Positions 17,663-26,649 of a stretch of DNA of 64,000 nt are shown in pieces; the first letter of the stretch is position 1, and each line of letters begins with the position of its first letter. Both the position numbers and the translations under genes were made by a program. The stretch is from the NCBI GenBank assembly GCA_015200025.1, contig CP054186.1:3026643-3090642 (forward strand), in the 5' to 3' direction. A model generated the notes under the pieces. That model saw only the letters and a list, made by a program, of their open reading frames with translations, was not told the DNA's origin and did not search any database. The DNA comes from Phycisphaeraceae bacterium. GTDB taxonomy: Bacteria > Planctomycetota > Phycisphaerae > Phycisphaerales > UBA1924.

Positions 17663-19179
17663 GCCCCGGCCCCCCCGCGGGTGGGCTCGGACGCCGCCCC
17701 GGGCATCGGCATCACCGCGCTATACACCTGCGCGTGGTGCACCTCGACGACCAGCGCGTCGTCGTCCGGCGGCCCGTCCCCGCGCGCCCGCCGGACCCCG
17801 GCCATGACGCGTTCCCGAAGCGCGGTCCCCTCCGCGCCCTCGCGGATCGCCCGGAGCACGCCCTCGGGCCCGAGCATCTTGTCCACCCCTGTCCTCGCCT
17901 CGGTCACCCCGTCCGTGAAGGCCAAGGCCGCGCACCCGGGCTCGAACGACGCCGACCGCTCGTCCGCGTCGAAGGCCTCGGGCTCGAGCACGCCCAGCAT
18001 CGGCGCCGTCGCCTCCATCCACTCGAGCGCCCCGTCGGGCCTCCGAAGGATCGCCGGGGGGTGCCCCGCCGCCGCCCACTCGATCCGGCGCCGCTCCGCG
18101 TCCACACGGATGCAGAACGCCGCCGCGTAGACCCCCTGCGGCGCCAACGCCGCGAACGTGTACGCGTTGAGCGACCCGAGGAGCGCCCCGGGCGAACCCC
18201 CGGGCGTCGACTGGAAATACCGCTGCAGTTCCCCGTGCAGGCGGTTGACCGCCAGGGCCGCGGGCACCCCGTGCCCCGACACGTCGATCAGCACGATCGA
18301 CACCGGCCTGAGCCCCGCCCCGTGGGAATAGGCCGACGGGTGGATGAACAGGAAATCCCCCCCGATATCCCGCATGGGCTCGTAGTGGTACGCCACTTTC
18401 ACCGGCCCGCGCTCCAGCGACACCGGGAAGAGCGATTCATGGATCCGCCTCGCGTACACCAGCTCGCTCGAGAGTTCCGCGTACTTCTCGCCCAAGACCC
18501 GCGAATGGAACCGCTCCCCGAGACGCTGGTAACTCATCCACGACCACCACACCCCGGGCAGCCCCGTCAGCGGGAACGTCGCGATCGCCAGCACCTTCAC
18601 CCACCACAGGCTCGTCGGGTGCACCACCAGCGCGATCCCCGACGCCACCACCCACAGGATCAGCACCGGCGTCATCGCCTCACGCCACGACAGCGGGATC
18701 AAGAGCGAGCCCACGAAGTGGAGCACGAACACCGCCGTGAACCCCGCCAGCGCCGCCGCGATCCACCGCTGGGCGTCCGAATACTCGGGGTTGTCCACCC
18801 CGATCGAGAGCGCGTTGGCGATCGGCTGCGTCGTGATCGCGATCGACCCCACCACGATCCACAACACCGTCAGCACCCGCACCAGCCCGAGCCTCGGCGG
18901 GCGACGCCACCCCACCCACCCCAGCCCCACCAGGAACGACACCATCAGCGCCAGGTCCGACGCCGTGTCCAGCAGCGTCGCCTGACGCTCCCCCTCCGTG
19001 TCGCTCCCCCGGCGCAGCTCCAGGAGGTTCGCCGCCAGGCTCAATGAGATCAGCCCCGCCGCGATGGCGCAGTACCACACCAGCCGGTGCCGGAGCACCC
19101 GCGTCCGCTCGGCCTCCAGCGCCGAGAGGTACCGAAGGTCCACCACGCTCGACGGGGTTGAGGTTGCACCGGCGCTCAC
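17659..19179 (-). CDS. membrane-anchored SpoIIE/RsbU-type PP2C phosphatase
   Basis: A 506-residue protein: about six membrane helices in residues 35-220, a short coiled linker (LGEKYAELSSELVYARRIHESLFP), then a PP2C-like SpoIIE domain. Metal-binding and catalytic signatures are DIGGDF, DVSGHG, NAYTFAAL, AGHPPA and FTDGVTEAR. Such enzymes dephosphorylate anti-sigma antagonists or related switch proteins in response to membrane or metabolic signals. It is coupled to the glycosyltransferase gene by a 4-nt overlap. GTG start, 8 nt after TACCCT. A smaller soluble paralogue lies at 53.4 kb. Confidence 0.9.
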   Translation of the reverse strand: MSAGATSTPSSVVDLRYLSALEAERTRVLRHRLVWYCAIAAGLISLSLAANLLELRRGSDTEGERQATLLDTASDLALMVSFLVGLGWVGWRRPPRLGLVRVLTVLWIVVGSIAITTQPIANALSIGVDNPEYSDAQRWIAAALAGFTAVFVLHFVGSLLIPLSWREAMTPVLILWVVASGIALVVHPTSLWWVKVLAIATFPLTGLPGVWWSWMSYQRLGERFHSRVLGEKYAELSSELVYARRIHESLFPVSLERGPVKVAYHYEPMRDIGGDFLFIHPSAYSHGAGLRPVSIVLIDVSGHGVPAALAVNRLHGELQRYFQSTPGGSPGALLGSLNAYTFAALAPQGVYAAAFCIRVDAERRRIEWAAAGHPPAILRRPDGALEWMEATAPMLGVLEPEAFDADERSASFEPGCAALAFTDGVTEARTGVDKMLGPEGVLRAIREGAEGTALRERVMAGVRRARGDGPPDDDALVVEVHHAQVYSAVMPMPGAASEPTRGGAGA

Positions 19180-19187
19180 GCCCCATC

Positions 19188-19193
19188 AGGGTA
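19188..19193 (-). promoter_or_regulatory. leaderless -10 element of the SpoIIE-type phosphatase gene
   Basis: TACCCT on the minus strand, 8 nt before the GTG start. It is divergent from an identical hexamer serving the PfkB gene. Confidence 0.45.
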
Positions 19194-19241
19194 GTTCCTG
19201 TTCCTCCGCCCCGCGCCCCGGCCCTTCGCCTTCCCACGCCC

Positions 19242-19247
19242 TACCCT
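19242..19247 (+). promoter_or_regulatory. leaderless -10 element of the PfkB kinase gene
   Basis: TACCCT 6 nt before the ATG. Confidence 0.45.
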
Positions 19248-19253
19248 CGACCC

Positions 19254-20189
19254 ATGAGCCTCGTAGTCACCGGCACCATCGGCATCGACGACATCGTCAC
19301 CCCCTCGGGACACGCCGAGAAAGTCCTCGGCGGGTCCTGCATGTACTTCTCCGCCGCCGCTTCCTTCTACGGGCCCGTCCGCCTCGTCGCCGTCGTCGGC
19401 GACGACTTCCCCGACGCCTTCCGGCAGACCCTTCACCGTTTCCCCGGCATCGACGCCGCCGGCCTCGAAACCCGAAAGGGCGGCAAGACCTTCCGCTGGG
19501 GCGGCAAATACCACGACAACATGGACTCCCGCGACACCCTCTTTACCGAACTGGGCGTGGTCGCCGAGGCGCCCCCGGCCGTCCCCGCCGCCTACGCCGA
19601 CTCTCGCTTCGTCTTCCTCGCCAACTCGCACCCCGCCGTCCAGCTCGGGTTCCTCGAGCAACTCCCCAAGCGAGCCCTCGCCGTCGCCGACACCATGGAC
19701 CTGTGGATCAACACCGCCAAGGACCACCTGCTCGTCCTGCTCCGCAAGGTCGACGGGCTCGTGCTCAACTACGACGAGGCCGAGCAGCTCACCTCACGCC
19801 GCAACACCGTCGCCGCCGGGCGGCACCTCCTCGATATGGGCCCTCGATTCGTCGTCATCAAAAAGGGCGAGCACGGGTGCCTCCTCGTCCACCGCGACGG
19901 CGTCTGCGCCCTCCCCGCCTTTCCCACCGAGAACGTCGTCGACCCCACCGGCTGCGGCGACACCTTCGCCGGCGGGCTCATGGGCGCCATCGCCCACCAC
20001 AAGCCCTCCGCCTCCCAGCCCGCCGACCCCGACCCGGGCTCCTTCGCTTCCGTCCGCCGAGCCCTCGTCCACGGCACCGTCATCGCGAGCTTCACCATCG
20101 AGGCCTTCAGCCTCGACCGCCTGACCCAGCTCGCACGCCGCGATATCGACCAACGCTACGACCAGTACGCCGCCATGGTCCGCGTCTAA
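19254..20189 (+). CDS. PfkB-family sugar/nucleoside kinase
   Basis: A 311-residue ribokinase-fold kinase. Signature 1 is the G-G-S-x-x-Y-F-S-A-A-A-S region near 26-40. Signature 2 is DPTGCGDTFAGG near 243-254, which holds the catalytic Asp and the anion hole. The substrate-binding region contains WGGKYHDNMDSRDT, a pattern seen in adenosine kinase-like and uncharacterised PfkB members. The substrate could be a sugar or a nucleoside. It is probably monocistronic, ending 7 nt before the convergent gene. Confidence 0.88.
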   Translation: MSLVVTGTIGIDDIVTPSGHAEKVLGGSCMYFSAAASFYGPVRLVAVVGDDFPDAFRQTLHRFPGIDAAGLETRKGGKTFRWGGKYHDNMDSRDTLFTELGVVAEAPPAVPAAYADSRFVFLANSHPAVQLGFLEQLPKRALAVADTMDLWINTAKDHLLVLLRKVDGLVLNYDEAEQLTSRRNTVAAGRHLLDMGPRFVVIKKGEHGCLLVHRDGVCALPAFPTENVVDPTGCGDTFAGGLMGAIAHHKPSASQPADPDPGSFASVRRALVHGTVIASFTIEAFSLDRLTQLARRDIDQRYDQYAAMVRV

Positions 20190-20196
20190 CGCTCGA

Positions 20197-21471
20197 TCAC
20201 CGCGACGCCCCGCCCGCCCGCCCGCGTCGCGCGTCCAGCTCCGCGATCAACGCGCCGTCGCCCGCCGCCGACCCATCCCCGGGCCGCGCACCGACCGACG
20301 TGGCCCCGCACAACGCCCGCAGCACCTCGACCAGCCTCGCCGAACTCACCCCCTGGTCCAGATACACCGCGAGCACGCGCCCGTGGTCCGCGGCGTCGGC
20401 GTCGATCTCGTAATCCGGCGTCCGTGCCGACCACGTCGCCGCTGCCCTCACCATCACCACGCCACGCCCCGCGTCCAGCATCGGGCCCGTGATCACCACC
20501 GCCTCCGTCCTCGCGTTGGCGTCGTCGCCGCGAGCCGTCGGCCGGGGCATGATGAACGGCGCCACCGACCCCGCCCACAACGGCCCGACCAGCGAGCACG
20601 ACACCGCGTTCGTCTGCGGCGTCGGACGTGTCTCCCGCAGCGGGTCGTCCTCACCCCGCCCCAGGCTGTTCGCCTCCGCGATCGCGAACGCCCACCCGTA
20701 CTCGGCCTTGGGCGAGACCTGCCCGGGCTCCTCGCTCGGGAACACCCCGTACCCCCACGCACGGTCCGTCGCCGCGAACGTCCGCACGATCCCCAGGTGC
20801 CGCCCGTGAAGCCCCCGATGGCTCATCTCCGGGTCCACCCGCGGGCTCGTGTACCGACCCGCCTGAAGGATCGTCCGCGCCAACGGCACCTCCCGCTCCG
20901 GTGTGCCCCACGGCGTCGCGATCACCTCGGGAAGTTCCCCCGGCGTGTCGCGACGATCGAAGTGCATCGTCATCCCCGCACGCCCCGTCCACGCCGAACT
21001 CCGCGGCTGATCGTGCTTGAACCACGGATCGAACACCCCCCGCTTCGGGTCGGCTTCCTCCCCCTCGAGCCACCCACGCAACGCCTTGGGCGACGGCAGC
21101 AGCACCACCGGCGCCGCCCCACCCGCCCCACCCGCCCCACCCGCCCCACCCGCCCCACCCGCCCCACCCGCCCCGGCCAAGCCCTGCGCCCGCACCGCAC
21201 CGGGGAGGTCCAAAGCACCCGCAGACTTCACTCGGTACCGGAGGTTCAACTCGCGCAGTGCGTGGTCCACCGCCGATTGCTCGGCCTCCAGCGCCGCCTT
21301 CGCCCGGGGCAGGTGCACCGGCACGAACGCATCGTCCAACACGATCCCGGGCGGGGGATCATCGGGCCCGCCCGCGGCGGCGTCGCCGACCCAACCACTC
21401 CACGACGCCGCCACGAGCAGCACGGCCCTCCCCATCCACCCCAAACCCGGCGTTCGAACGTGTTCCGGCAT
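20197..21471 (-). CDS. hypothetical secreted protein with Gly-Gly-Ala repeat
   Basis: A 424-residue protein with an N-terminal hydrophobic export segment (VLLVAASWSGWVGDAAA). About residues 98-117 are a GGA repeat coded by six copies of a 9-bp unit, splitting an N-terminal helical part from a C-terminal domain of about 300 residues that begins with PVVLLPSP. I do not recognise a family or catalytic motif. GGAG lies 8 nt before the ATG and 5 nt before an alternative GTG at 21474. The next gene on the same strand ends 22 nt upstream, so the two may be cotranscribed. Confidence 0.65.
   Translation of the reverse strand: MPEHVRTPGLGWMGRAVLLVAASWSGWVGDAAAGGPDDPPPGIVLDDAFVPVHLPRAKAALEAEQSAVDHALRELNLRYRVKSAGALDLPGAVRAQGLAGAGGAGGAGGAGGAGGAGGAAPVVLLPSPKALRGWLEGEEADPKRGVFDPWFKHDQPRSSAWTGRAGMTMHFDRRDTPGELPEVIATPWGTPEREVPLARTILQAGRYTSPRVDPEMSHRGLHGRHLGIVRTFAATDRAWGYGVFPSEEPGQVSPKAEYGWAFAIAEANSLGRGEDDPLRETRPTPQTNAVSCSLVGPLWAGSVAPFIMPRPTARGDDANARTEAVVITGPMLDAGRGVVMVRAAATWSARTPDYEIDADAADHGRVLAVYLDQGVSSARLVEVLRALCGATSVGARPGDGSAAGDGALIAELDARRGRAGGASR
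21117..21170 (+). repeat. 9-bp minisatellite CCCCACCCG x6
   Basis: Six tandem copies, in frame within the hypothetical secreted protein on the minus strand, where the coding strand is G-rich and specifies Gly-Gly-Ala. Confidence 0.9.
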
Positions 21472-21496
21472 CACAGACGCTCCGTACCCCCGGATC

Positions 21497-22753
21497 TTAC
21501 GGGCAACTCACGTTCCCGCACGCGTTGGGGCTGATCCACGTCCGACGCGGGACATAGTCGCAGATGCTGCACCCCGTCGGGCCGTTCACCCCGGGGACCG
21601 TCCCGTCCGGGAGCGCCTGCGGCGTGCACCCCGCCGGGGGCGTCCCGTACGCCGGGATCTCCTCGCAGCACTCCTTCAGGATCCGACAGAACCGCTGCTG
21701 CATGTCCTCGTAATGCCACCACGGCTTGGGCTCCCGAGGCCACAGCGACCGATCCCCCGGCGGGTACGTCACCGGCGTCCCGATCGGCGTCCCGCCGGTG
21801 CACCGCATGAACAACTCCAACGCCTTCTGCCACGCCTGCTCCAGCGAGTCGTACGGCCCGTGCTTCTCTCCCGTGTACGGGTCGATCAAATAAAACTTGC
21901 CCCCATGGATCACGATCGGCATCGCGTGCCCGACCGGGTCCTGACCCGGGCATTGCCACGCAAAGAACAGAATCTCGACCTGGATGCTGGGGTACAGACC
22001 CCTCAGGTGCCGCAGCAGCCACTCCGCCATCGCGTCCGCGAAATCGTCGCAATCAAACCGACCCACGCCCCCCGGGTTCTCGCTCTTGTACAGCCCCTTG
22101 TCCGTCATGCATTGCAGCAGCGACCGCCGAACCCACGCCTCCAGGTCGCAGTCGAACGGCGCCGTCGGCGTCACCGTCGGCGGCGTCGGGGTCCCGGGCG
22201 TCGTCGCCAGGGCCCCCAGAGGCCTCAGGTCCACCGATATCAACTTCCCCCCCTCCAGCCACACCGCTCCCACCGCGAAATCCTCGCCCTTGCTCAGCGC
22301 CTCCAGCGCCATCGCCAGGTGAGGGCCGAACCGCGACTGGTCCCCGTCGTCCGTCTCGATCTCCCCCGTCAGCACGTACCGCCGGAACCGCGACGACACC
22401 GCCGGATCGTCCGCCATCAGGTTCAGCAGGTTGTACGGCTTCCCGCCATGCCCCAGCGGGTCCAACCGATCTTCGTACAGCCGATTGAACACCTCCACCG
22501 CCGGAAGGATCAGCAGGTACTCCGATTCCGGCCTCTCGTTCGTGAACGTGTACGACAGCGGGTCGAACGAGGCCCCAGCGTCCGACGCCGCGTACATCAG
22601 GCCCAGGTACTCCCGCGTTTCCGAGATATTCACCGGGGATGAGAAATCCCACCCCCTCGGCCCCGGCTCCCCCGTCGGGGGGGACGCCACGCCGACCGCC
22701 GAACCCAACACCAAGGCCGAAACTGCCGCGAACGCCCGCCGCATCATGCTCAT
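21497..22753 (-). CDS. secreted protein with transglutaminase-like Cys-His-Asp arrangement
   Basis: A 418-residue exported protein: AAGGAGA before the ATG, then a signal peptide (MSMMRRAFAAVSALVLGSAVGVASP). In the C-terminal half RFDCDDFADAMAEWLL, then GHAMPIVI, then FYLIDPYTGE give a Cys, His and Asp in the order and spacing of transglutaminase-like cysteine peptidases. It ends with a Cys-rich region (CRILKECCEE, CSICDYVP). The catalytic assignment is inference from motif order. It could be an inactive relative. Confidence 0.7.
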   Translation of the reverse strand: MSMMRRAFAAVSALVLGSAVGVASPPTGEPGPRGWDFSSPVNISETREYLGLMYAASDAGASFDPLSYTFTNERPESEYLLILPAVEVFNRLYEDRLDPLGHGGKPYNLLNLMADDPAVSSRFRRYVLTGEIETDDGDQSRFGPHLAMALEALSKGEDFAVGAVWLEGGKLISVDLRPLGALATTPGTPTPPTVTPTAPFDCDLEAWVRRSLLQCMTDKGLYKSENPGGVGRFDCDDFADAMAEWLLRHLRGLYPSIQVEILFFAWQCPGQDPVGHAMPIVIHGGKFYLIDPYTGEKHGPYDSLEQAWQKALELFMRCTGGTPIGTPVTYPPGDRSLWPREPKPWWHYEDMQQRFCRILKECCEEIPAYGTPPAGCTPQALPDGTVPGVNGPTGCSICDYVPRRTWISPNACGNVSCP

Positions 22754-23076
22754 ACGTTGGTTCTCCTTGGGCGGTGATCGAATGATCACATCACGCCACG
22801 AGCCTAACTCGATCCTATGAAGCACGCAAGGGCATCGCCATTGAAATCATAATAATAAACTTGTCAACAACGCAAGTCGTGGCCCGATCAGACTTTCCGG
22901 CGCCCACCCGAGACGCCCCTCCGCCCCACGTCCCGCCCTCCTCCCGCGCACGCCCACCCGGGTGTGAGGAGGCGCCCTCGCTCGGACCGGCACGCCCGGG
23001 AACCCGCCGCCGTGGCCCCCCGATCCCCCTTCATTCGCCGCCGCCTTTCGGGTACCTTGATCCCCGGAGATTCACG
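22754..23076. other. 323-bp intergenic region between divergent secreted-protein genes
   Basis: No gene seen. A short A+T-rich stretch at about 22840-22870 carries TTGACA on the minus strand (complement of 22862-22867), a possible -35 for the transglutaminase-like gene, but no convincing -10 sits 17 nt downstream. The half nearest the metalloprotease is C-rich and featureless. Confidence 0.4.
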
Positions 23077-25344
23077 ATGCACCACCGCACCCGCCGCTTG
23101 TCCGCCGCCCTCTCGGCCCTCGCCGCCGTCTGCTCGGCCTTCGCCGTCGCCTCCGAGCCCTCCGCCCAACGCCGCGGCGTCCTCCCCGCCGCCGAACGGT
23201 GGGGGGGTGGTGGGGGTGGTGGGGGTGGTGGGGGTGGTGGGGGTGGGGCCAGCGGGGCCGACCCCGGCGTCGCCCCGTTCCTCGCCGAACCCCGCGTGGT
23301 CGATCTCGACCTGGCCGCCCTGCGGGCCCGCCTCGCCGGCGTGCCGCTCATCCCACCCACCGATCGATTCGACGACCTCGCCGTCGCCTTCGACCTCCCT
23401 CACCCCTCCGGCGGCACCGCGCCCGTCCTTATCGCCGAGTCGTCCGTCATGGAGCCCGGCCTCCAAAACCGCTACCCACTCATCCGGTCGTACCTGGTCC
23501 GCTCCGCCGACCGCCTCGCCTCGGGCCGCTTCGAGCTCACGCCACGCGGCCTCTCCGCCATGCTCCGCTCCCCCGAGGGCACGTGGATGATCGACCCGCT
23601 CCCGGGCCAACCCGCCAAGGCCCGTGTCTACTGGCTCCACGACCTCCCGGGCACCCCCGAGTGGACGTGCCACGGCCCCATCGACCCGCCCCTGCCCCCG
23701 CCGCCGCCGCAGGCCGACCCCGCCGATCCCACCACCCCCGATTCCCCCTTCGCCCCGCGCTCGACCGTCCTCCGCACCGTCCGCGTCGCGATGGCATGCA
23801 CCGGCGAGTACGGCCTCCACCACAGCACCCTGCTCGGCAATCCGCCCAACGCCGCCGACCCCCTCGCCGCCATCGTCACCGTGATCGCCCGTTCCAACGT
23901 CGTCTTCGAGATGGACCTCGCCGTCCGCTTCGTGCTCCGAGACGACAACGACATGGTCGTCTTCTTCAACCCCACCACCGACCCCTTCCCCGACACCTGC
24001 GACGGCCTCGGCGGCGCCGACTGCTCCTCGCCCATCCTCCAGGCCACCCCGGGCGTCCTCAACAACGCCTTCAACGATGACTACGACCTCGGCCACACCA
24101 TGACCCGCATCGCCGGGGGCGTCGCCTACCTCCGCGACGTCTGCAACCGCTGGGGCGGCGTCTCGGGCATACCCCGCGGCGGCGACGACGACCCCTACTC
24201 CGCCCTCGTCGTCATCCACGAGTTCGGCCACCAGTTCGGCGGCAACCACACCTTCTCCGGCACCCGCGGCCGCTGCGGCAACAACGCACGCCTCGCCTCC
24301 GCATGGGAGGCCGGCTCGGGCTCCTCGCCCCTCGCCTACGCCGGCGCCTGCCCCGTCGGCGACGCCCCGCCCTCCGACAACATCGTCCGTTACGCCGATC
24401 CCTTCTTCCATCACGGTTCCATCGAAGAAATGGCCTCCTACCTCCCGCAGACCAACCCCTGCCTCCAGCGCGTCACCACCGCCAACCGACCCCCGCAACT
24501 CACCTCCATCACACCCAACGCCTCCGTCCCTCCCTCCACCCCCTTCACCCTCGCCGCCGCCGCCACCGACCCCGACGGCGACCTCCTCACCTTCTCCTGG
24601 GAACAGTTCGACTCCGGCGAACGACGCCCGCTCTCCGGCGAAGGTTCCGGTGATAACGGGCAGGGCGCCCTCTTCCGCATCTATCCCCCGGCCCTCGACC
24701 CCTCGCGCACGTTCCCGCCGATGGCCGACATCCTCTCGGGCGTCCCCAGCCAAGGCGAGCGGCTCCCCACCGCCACCAACGCCCTCCGCCGGTTCCGCGT
24801 GATCGTCCGCGACAACGCGCCGGGCGCCGGCGCCACGCTCATCTCGCCCTTCGTCAACCTCTCCATCCCCTCGGGCTCGTCCCCCTTCGCGCTCACCTCG
24901 CCCGCCCAGGGCGCCGCCGTCCCCGCCGGCGTCATCAGGCCCGCCACCATCACCTGGTCCACCGGCGGCACCCACGCCCCGCCCTTCAACCACACCGCCG
25001 TCCGCATCCTCCTCTCCACCGACGGCGGGCTCACGTTCCCACACTTGCTCGGCACCCGCCCCAACACCGCCTCCGCCGTCGTCGCCCTCCCCAACATCAA
25101 CGCGGGCCACGCCCGACTCCGCCTCGAACCCGTCGGCGGGATCTACTTCTCTATCTCCCCGCCCTTCTCGCTCGTCGCCTGCACCGCCGACTTCAACGAC
25201 GACGGCTTTATTGACTTCCTCGACCTCGATTCGTTCGTCGTCGCCTTCGAGTTGGGCCTCCCCGAGGCCGACGTCAACGCCGACGGGTTCCTCGACTTCT
25301 TCGACCTCGACCAGTACATCTCCGCCTTCCAGGACGGGTGTTGA
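23077..25344 (+). CDS. secreted metzincin-type metalloprotease with C-terminal dockerin-like domain
   Basis: A 755-residue exported protease. Signal peptide at 1-26, then a poly-Gly linker from a 9-bp repeat (about residues 40-54). The zinc motif HEFGHQFGGNH gives His381, Glu382, His385 and His391, the reprolysin-like metzincin pattern. After the catalytic domain come Ig/cadherin-like segments (DPDGDLLTFSW; ITWSTGG). The C-terminus has paired calcium-loop repeats (ADFNDDGFIDFLDLDSF and ADVNADGFLDFFDLDQY) ending in Gly-Cys, the GC-type dockerin tail of planctomycetes. GGAGA precedes the ATG; longer frames upstream lack a signal. Confidence 0.9.
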   Translation: MHHRTRRLSAALSALAAVCSAFAVASEPSAQRRGVLPAAERWGGGGGGGGGGGGGGGASGADPGVAPFLAEPRVVDLDLAALRARLAGVPLIPPTDRFDDLAVAFDLPHPSGGTAPVLIAESSVMEPGLQNRYPLIRSYLVRSADRLASGRFELTPRGLSAMLRSPEGTWMIDPLPGQPAKARVYWLHDLPGTPEWTCHGPIDPPLPPPPPQADPADPTTPDSPFAPRSTVLRTVRVAMACTGEYGLHHSTLLGNPPNAADPLAAIVTVIARSNVVFEMDLAVRFVLRDDNDMVVFFNPTTDPFPDTCDGLGGADCSSPILQATPGVLNNAFNDDYDLGHTMTRIAGGVAYLRDVCNRWGGVSGIPRGGDDDPYSALVVIHEFGHQFGGNHTFSGTRGRCGNNARLASAWEAGSGSSPLAYAGACPVGDAPPSDNIVRYADPFFHHGSIEEMASYLPQTNPCLQRVTTANRPPQLTSITPNASVPPSTPFTLAAAATDPDGDLLTFSWEQFDSGERRPLSGEGSGDNGQGALFRIYPPALDPSRTFPPMADILSGVPSQGERLPTATNALRRFRVIVRDNAPGAGATLISPFVNLSIPSGSSPFALTSPAQGAAVPAGVIRPATITWSTGGTHAPPFNHTAVRILLSTDGGLTFPHLLGTRPNTASAVVALPNINAGHARLRLEPVGGIYFSISPPFSLVACTADFNDDGFIDFLDLDSFVVAFELGLPEADVNADGFLDFFDLDQYISAFQDGC

Positions 25345-25870
25345 ACGGTGGCGTTCCGCGCGGGCGAGCACCCGCGCGTTCAGCCCCGGCCCGTCCTCGA
25401 CGACGGCGACTTCATCCTCGCCCGCACCTTCCGCAGATTTGAGGGACGCTCCTTCGTCATCAAGATCAGCCAGCCAGCCGTCGAGGTCTCCCGGCAGGTC
25501 ACCGGCGGCCGCAAGGATGCTTGGACCGAGCACAACCGAATCCCCGTCGAGACCGACTCGCCCGCCGGCGAACAAGGCCGCGACCTCCACCCCGAGGCCT
25601 TCGGTCTGCCCCCCGCCCGCGCCACCGGCGCCGCCGACGAGCCCGTCGCACCCACACTCGCCGACGCCCCGTCCAACCGCCGCTGTGCCGGTTCCGCCTT
25701 CCGGCACCATCTTCGACCGTCGTCTCCGCTCTTGGCCTTCTCAACACACGCGGAGGCTCCACCAGCGACAACCTCCTTTCGCCGCGACCCGGGGTCGACC
25801 GCCCCGAGTCACATCTGTTCCGTGATGAGCCGATCGGCCAATCCGCTCGCTCCCTCCTACCCTCCACCCC
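25345..25870. other. 526-bp region without a recognisable gene
   Basis: Open frames exist on both strands but none shows a ribosome-binding site, domain or export signal, and the protein composition is typical of random G+C-rich translation. The only element identified is the TACCCT hexamer at the right end serving the next gene. Confidence 0.5.
25858..25863 (+). promoter_or_regulatory. leaderless -10 element of the amidotransferase-like gene
   Basis: TACCCT 7 nt before the ATG. Confidence 0.45.
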
Positions 25871-26629
25871 ATGGCCATCCTCATCCTCCAGCACGCCGCC
25901 CACTGTGTCCCCGGACGCCTCGGGATCACCCTCCGAGACCACGGCTTCAACATCGACCTCCGCCGCCTCGACCTCCCCCACGATCACCCCTTCAACCGCG
26001 GCCGACCCAAGGCCCACACCGCCGTCCCCGCCGACCTCGACGACGTCCACGCCGTCATCTCGCTCGGCGGGCCCCAGAACGTCGGCGACGACACCCCGTG
26101 GATGGACGCCGAACTCACGCTCCTGAGAAAGGCCCACGACGCCGGGCTCCCCGTCATCGGCATCTGCCTCGGGCACCAGATGATCGCCAAAGCGCTCGGC
26201 GGCTCCGTCGGGCCCATGGACAAGCCCGAGGTCGGCTTCCACCACGCCGCCATCACCACCGCAGGACAGATCGAGCCCGTCCTCGCCGGCATCGCTTGGA
26301 ACCTCCCCGTCTACCAATCCCACGGCCAGGAAGTCAAAGAACTCCCACCCGGCGCCACCCTCCTGGCCTCCTCCGCCCAATGCCGCGTCCAGGCCTTCAA
26401 GGCCGGCGTCAAGACCTACGGCTTCCAGTGGCACTTCGAACTCGACCGCGACGCCATCGACCGCTTCCCCGCCCGCGAGCCCGGCATGGCCCAGTGGGCC
26501 CACGCCTCCAACGCGCCCACCGGGGACACCCCCGACCGCACCTACCCCGATTTCGCCCGCTACGCCGACCGGCTCTGCGTCAACCTCGCCACCCTCTGCC
26601 TCCCTTCCGCCGCCAGGCGCACCGCCTGA
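25871..26629 (+). CDS. class I glutamine amidotransferase-like protein
   Basis: A 252-residue stand-alone GATase1 domain. The nucleophile elbow GICLGHQ places Cys99; the partner His188 and Glu190 lie in FQWHFE, giving a full Cys-His-Glu triad. Stand-alone members hydrolyse glutamine or gamma-glutamyl bonds, or modify an unknown acceptor; GuaA-like acceptor domains are absent. The next gene begins 20 nt downstream with GTG, so the two form an operon with a DNA glycosylase. Confidence 0.88.
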   Translation: MAILILQHAAHCVPGRLGITLRDHGFNIDLRRLDLPHDHPFNRGRPKAHTAVPADLDDVHAVISLGGPQNVGDDTPWMDAELTLLRKAHDAGLPVIGICLGHQMIAKALGGSVGPMDKPEVGFHHAAITTAGQIEPVLAGIAWNLPVYQSHGQEVKELPPGATLLASSAQCRVQAFKAGVKTYGFQWHFELDRDAIDRFPAREPGMAQWAHASNAPTGDTPDRTYPDFARYADRLCVNLATLCLPSAARRTA

Positions 26630-26649
26630 CCGACGCCCCGAGCCCCGCC

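Noticed and set aside
22888..25710. Long 940-residue open frame antisense to the metalloprotease
   Set aside because: Its composition (Gly/Glu/Val-rich) mirrors the C-rich third positions of the sense gene, and it has no domain, signal or ribosome-binding site.
25345..25870. Hidden gene in the gap after the metalloprotease
   Set aside because: All open frames lack start signals and recognisable domains; composition fits non-coding G+C-rich DNA.
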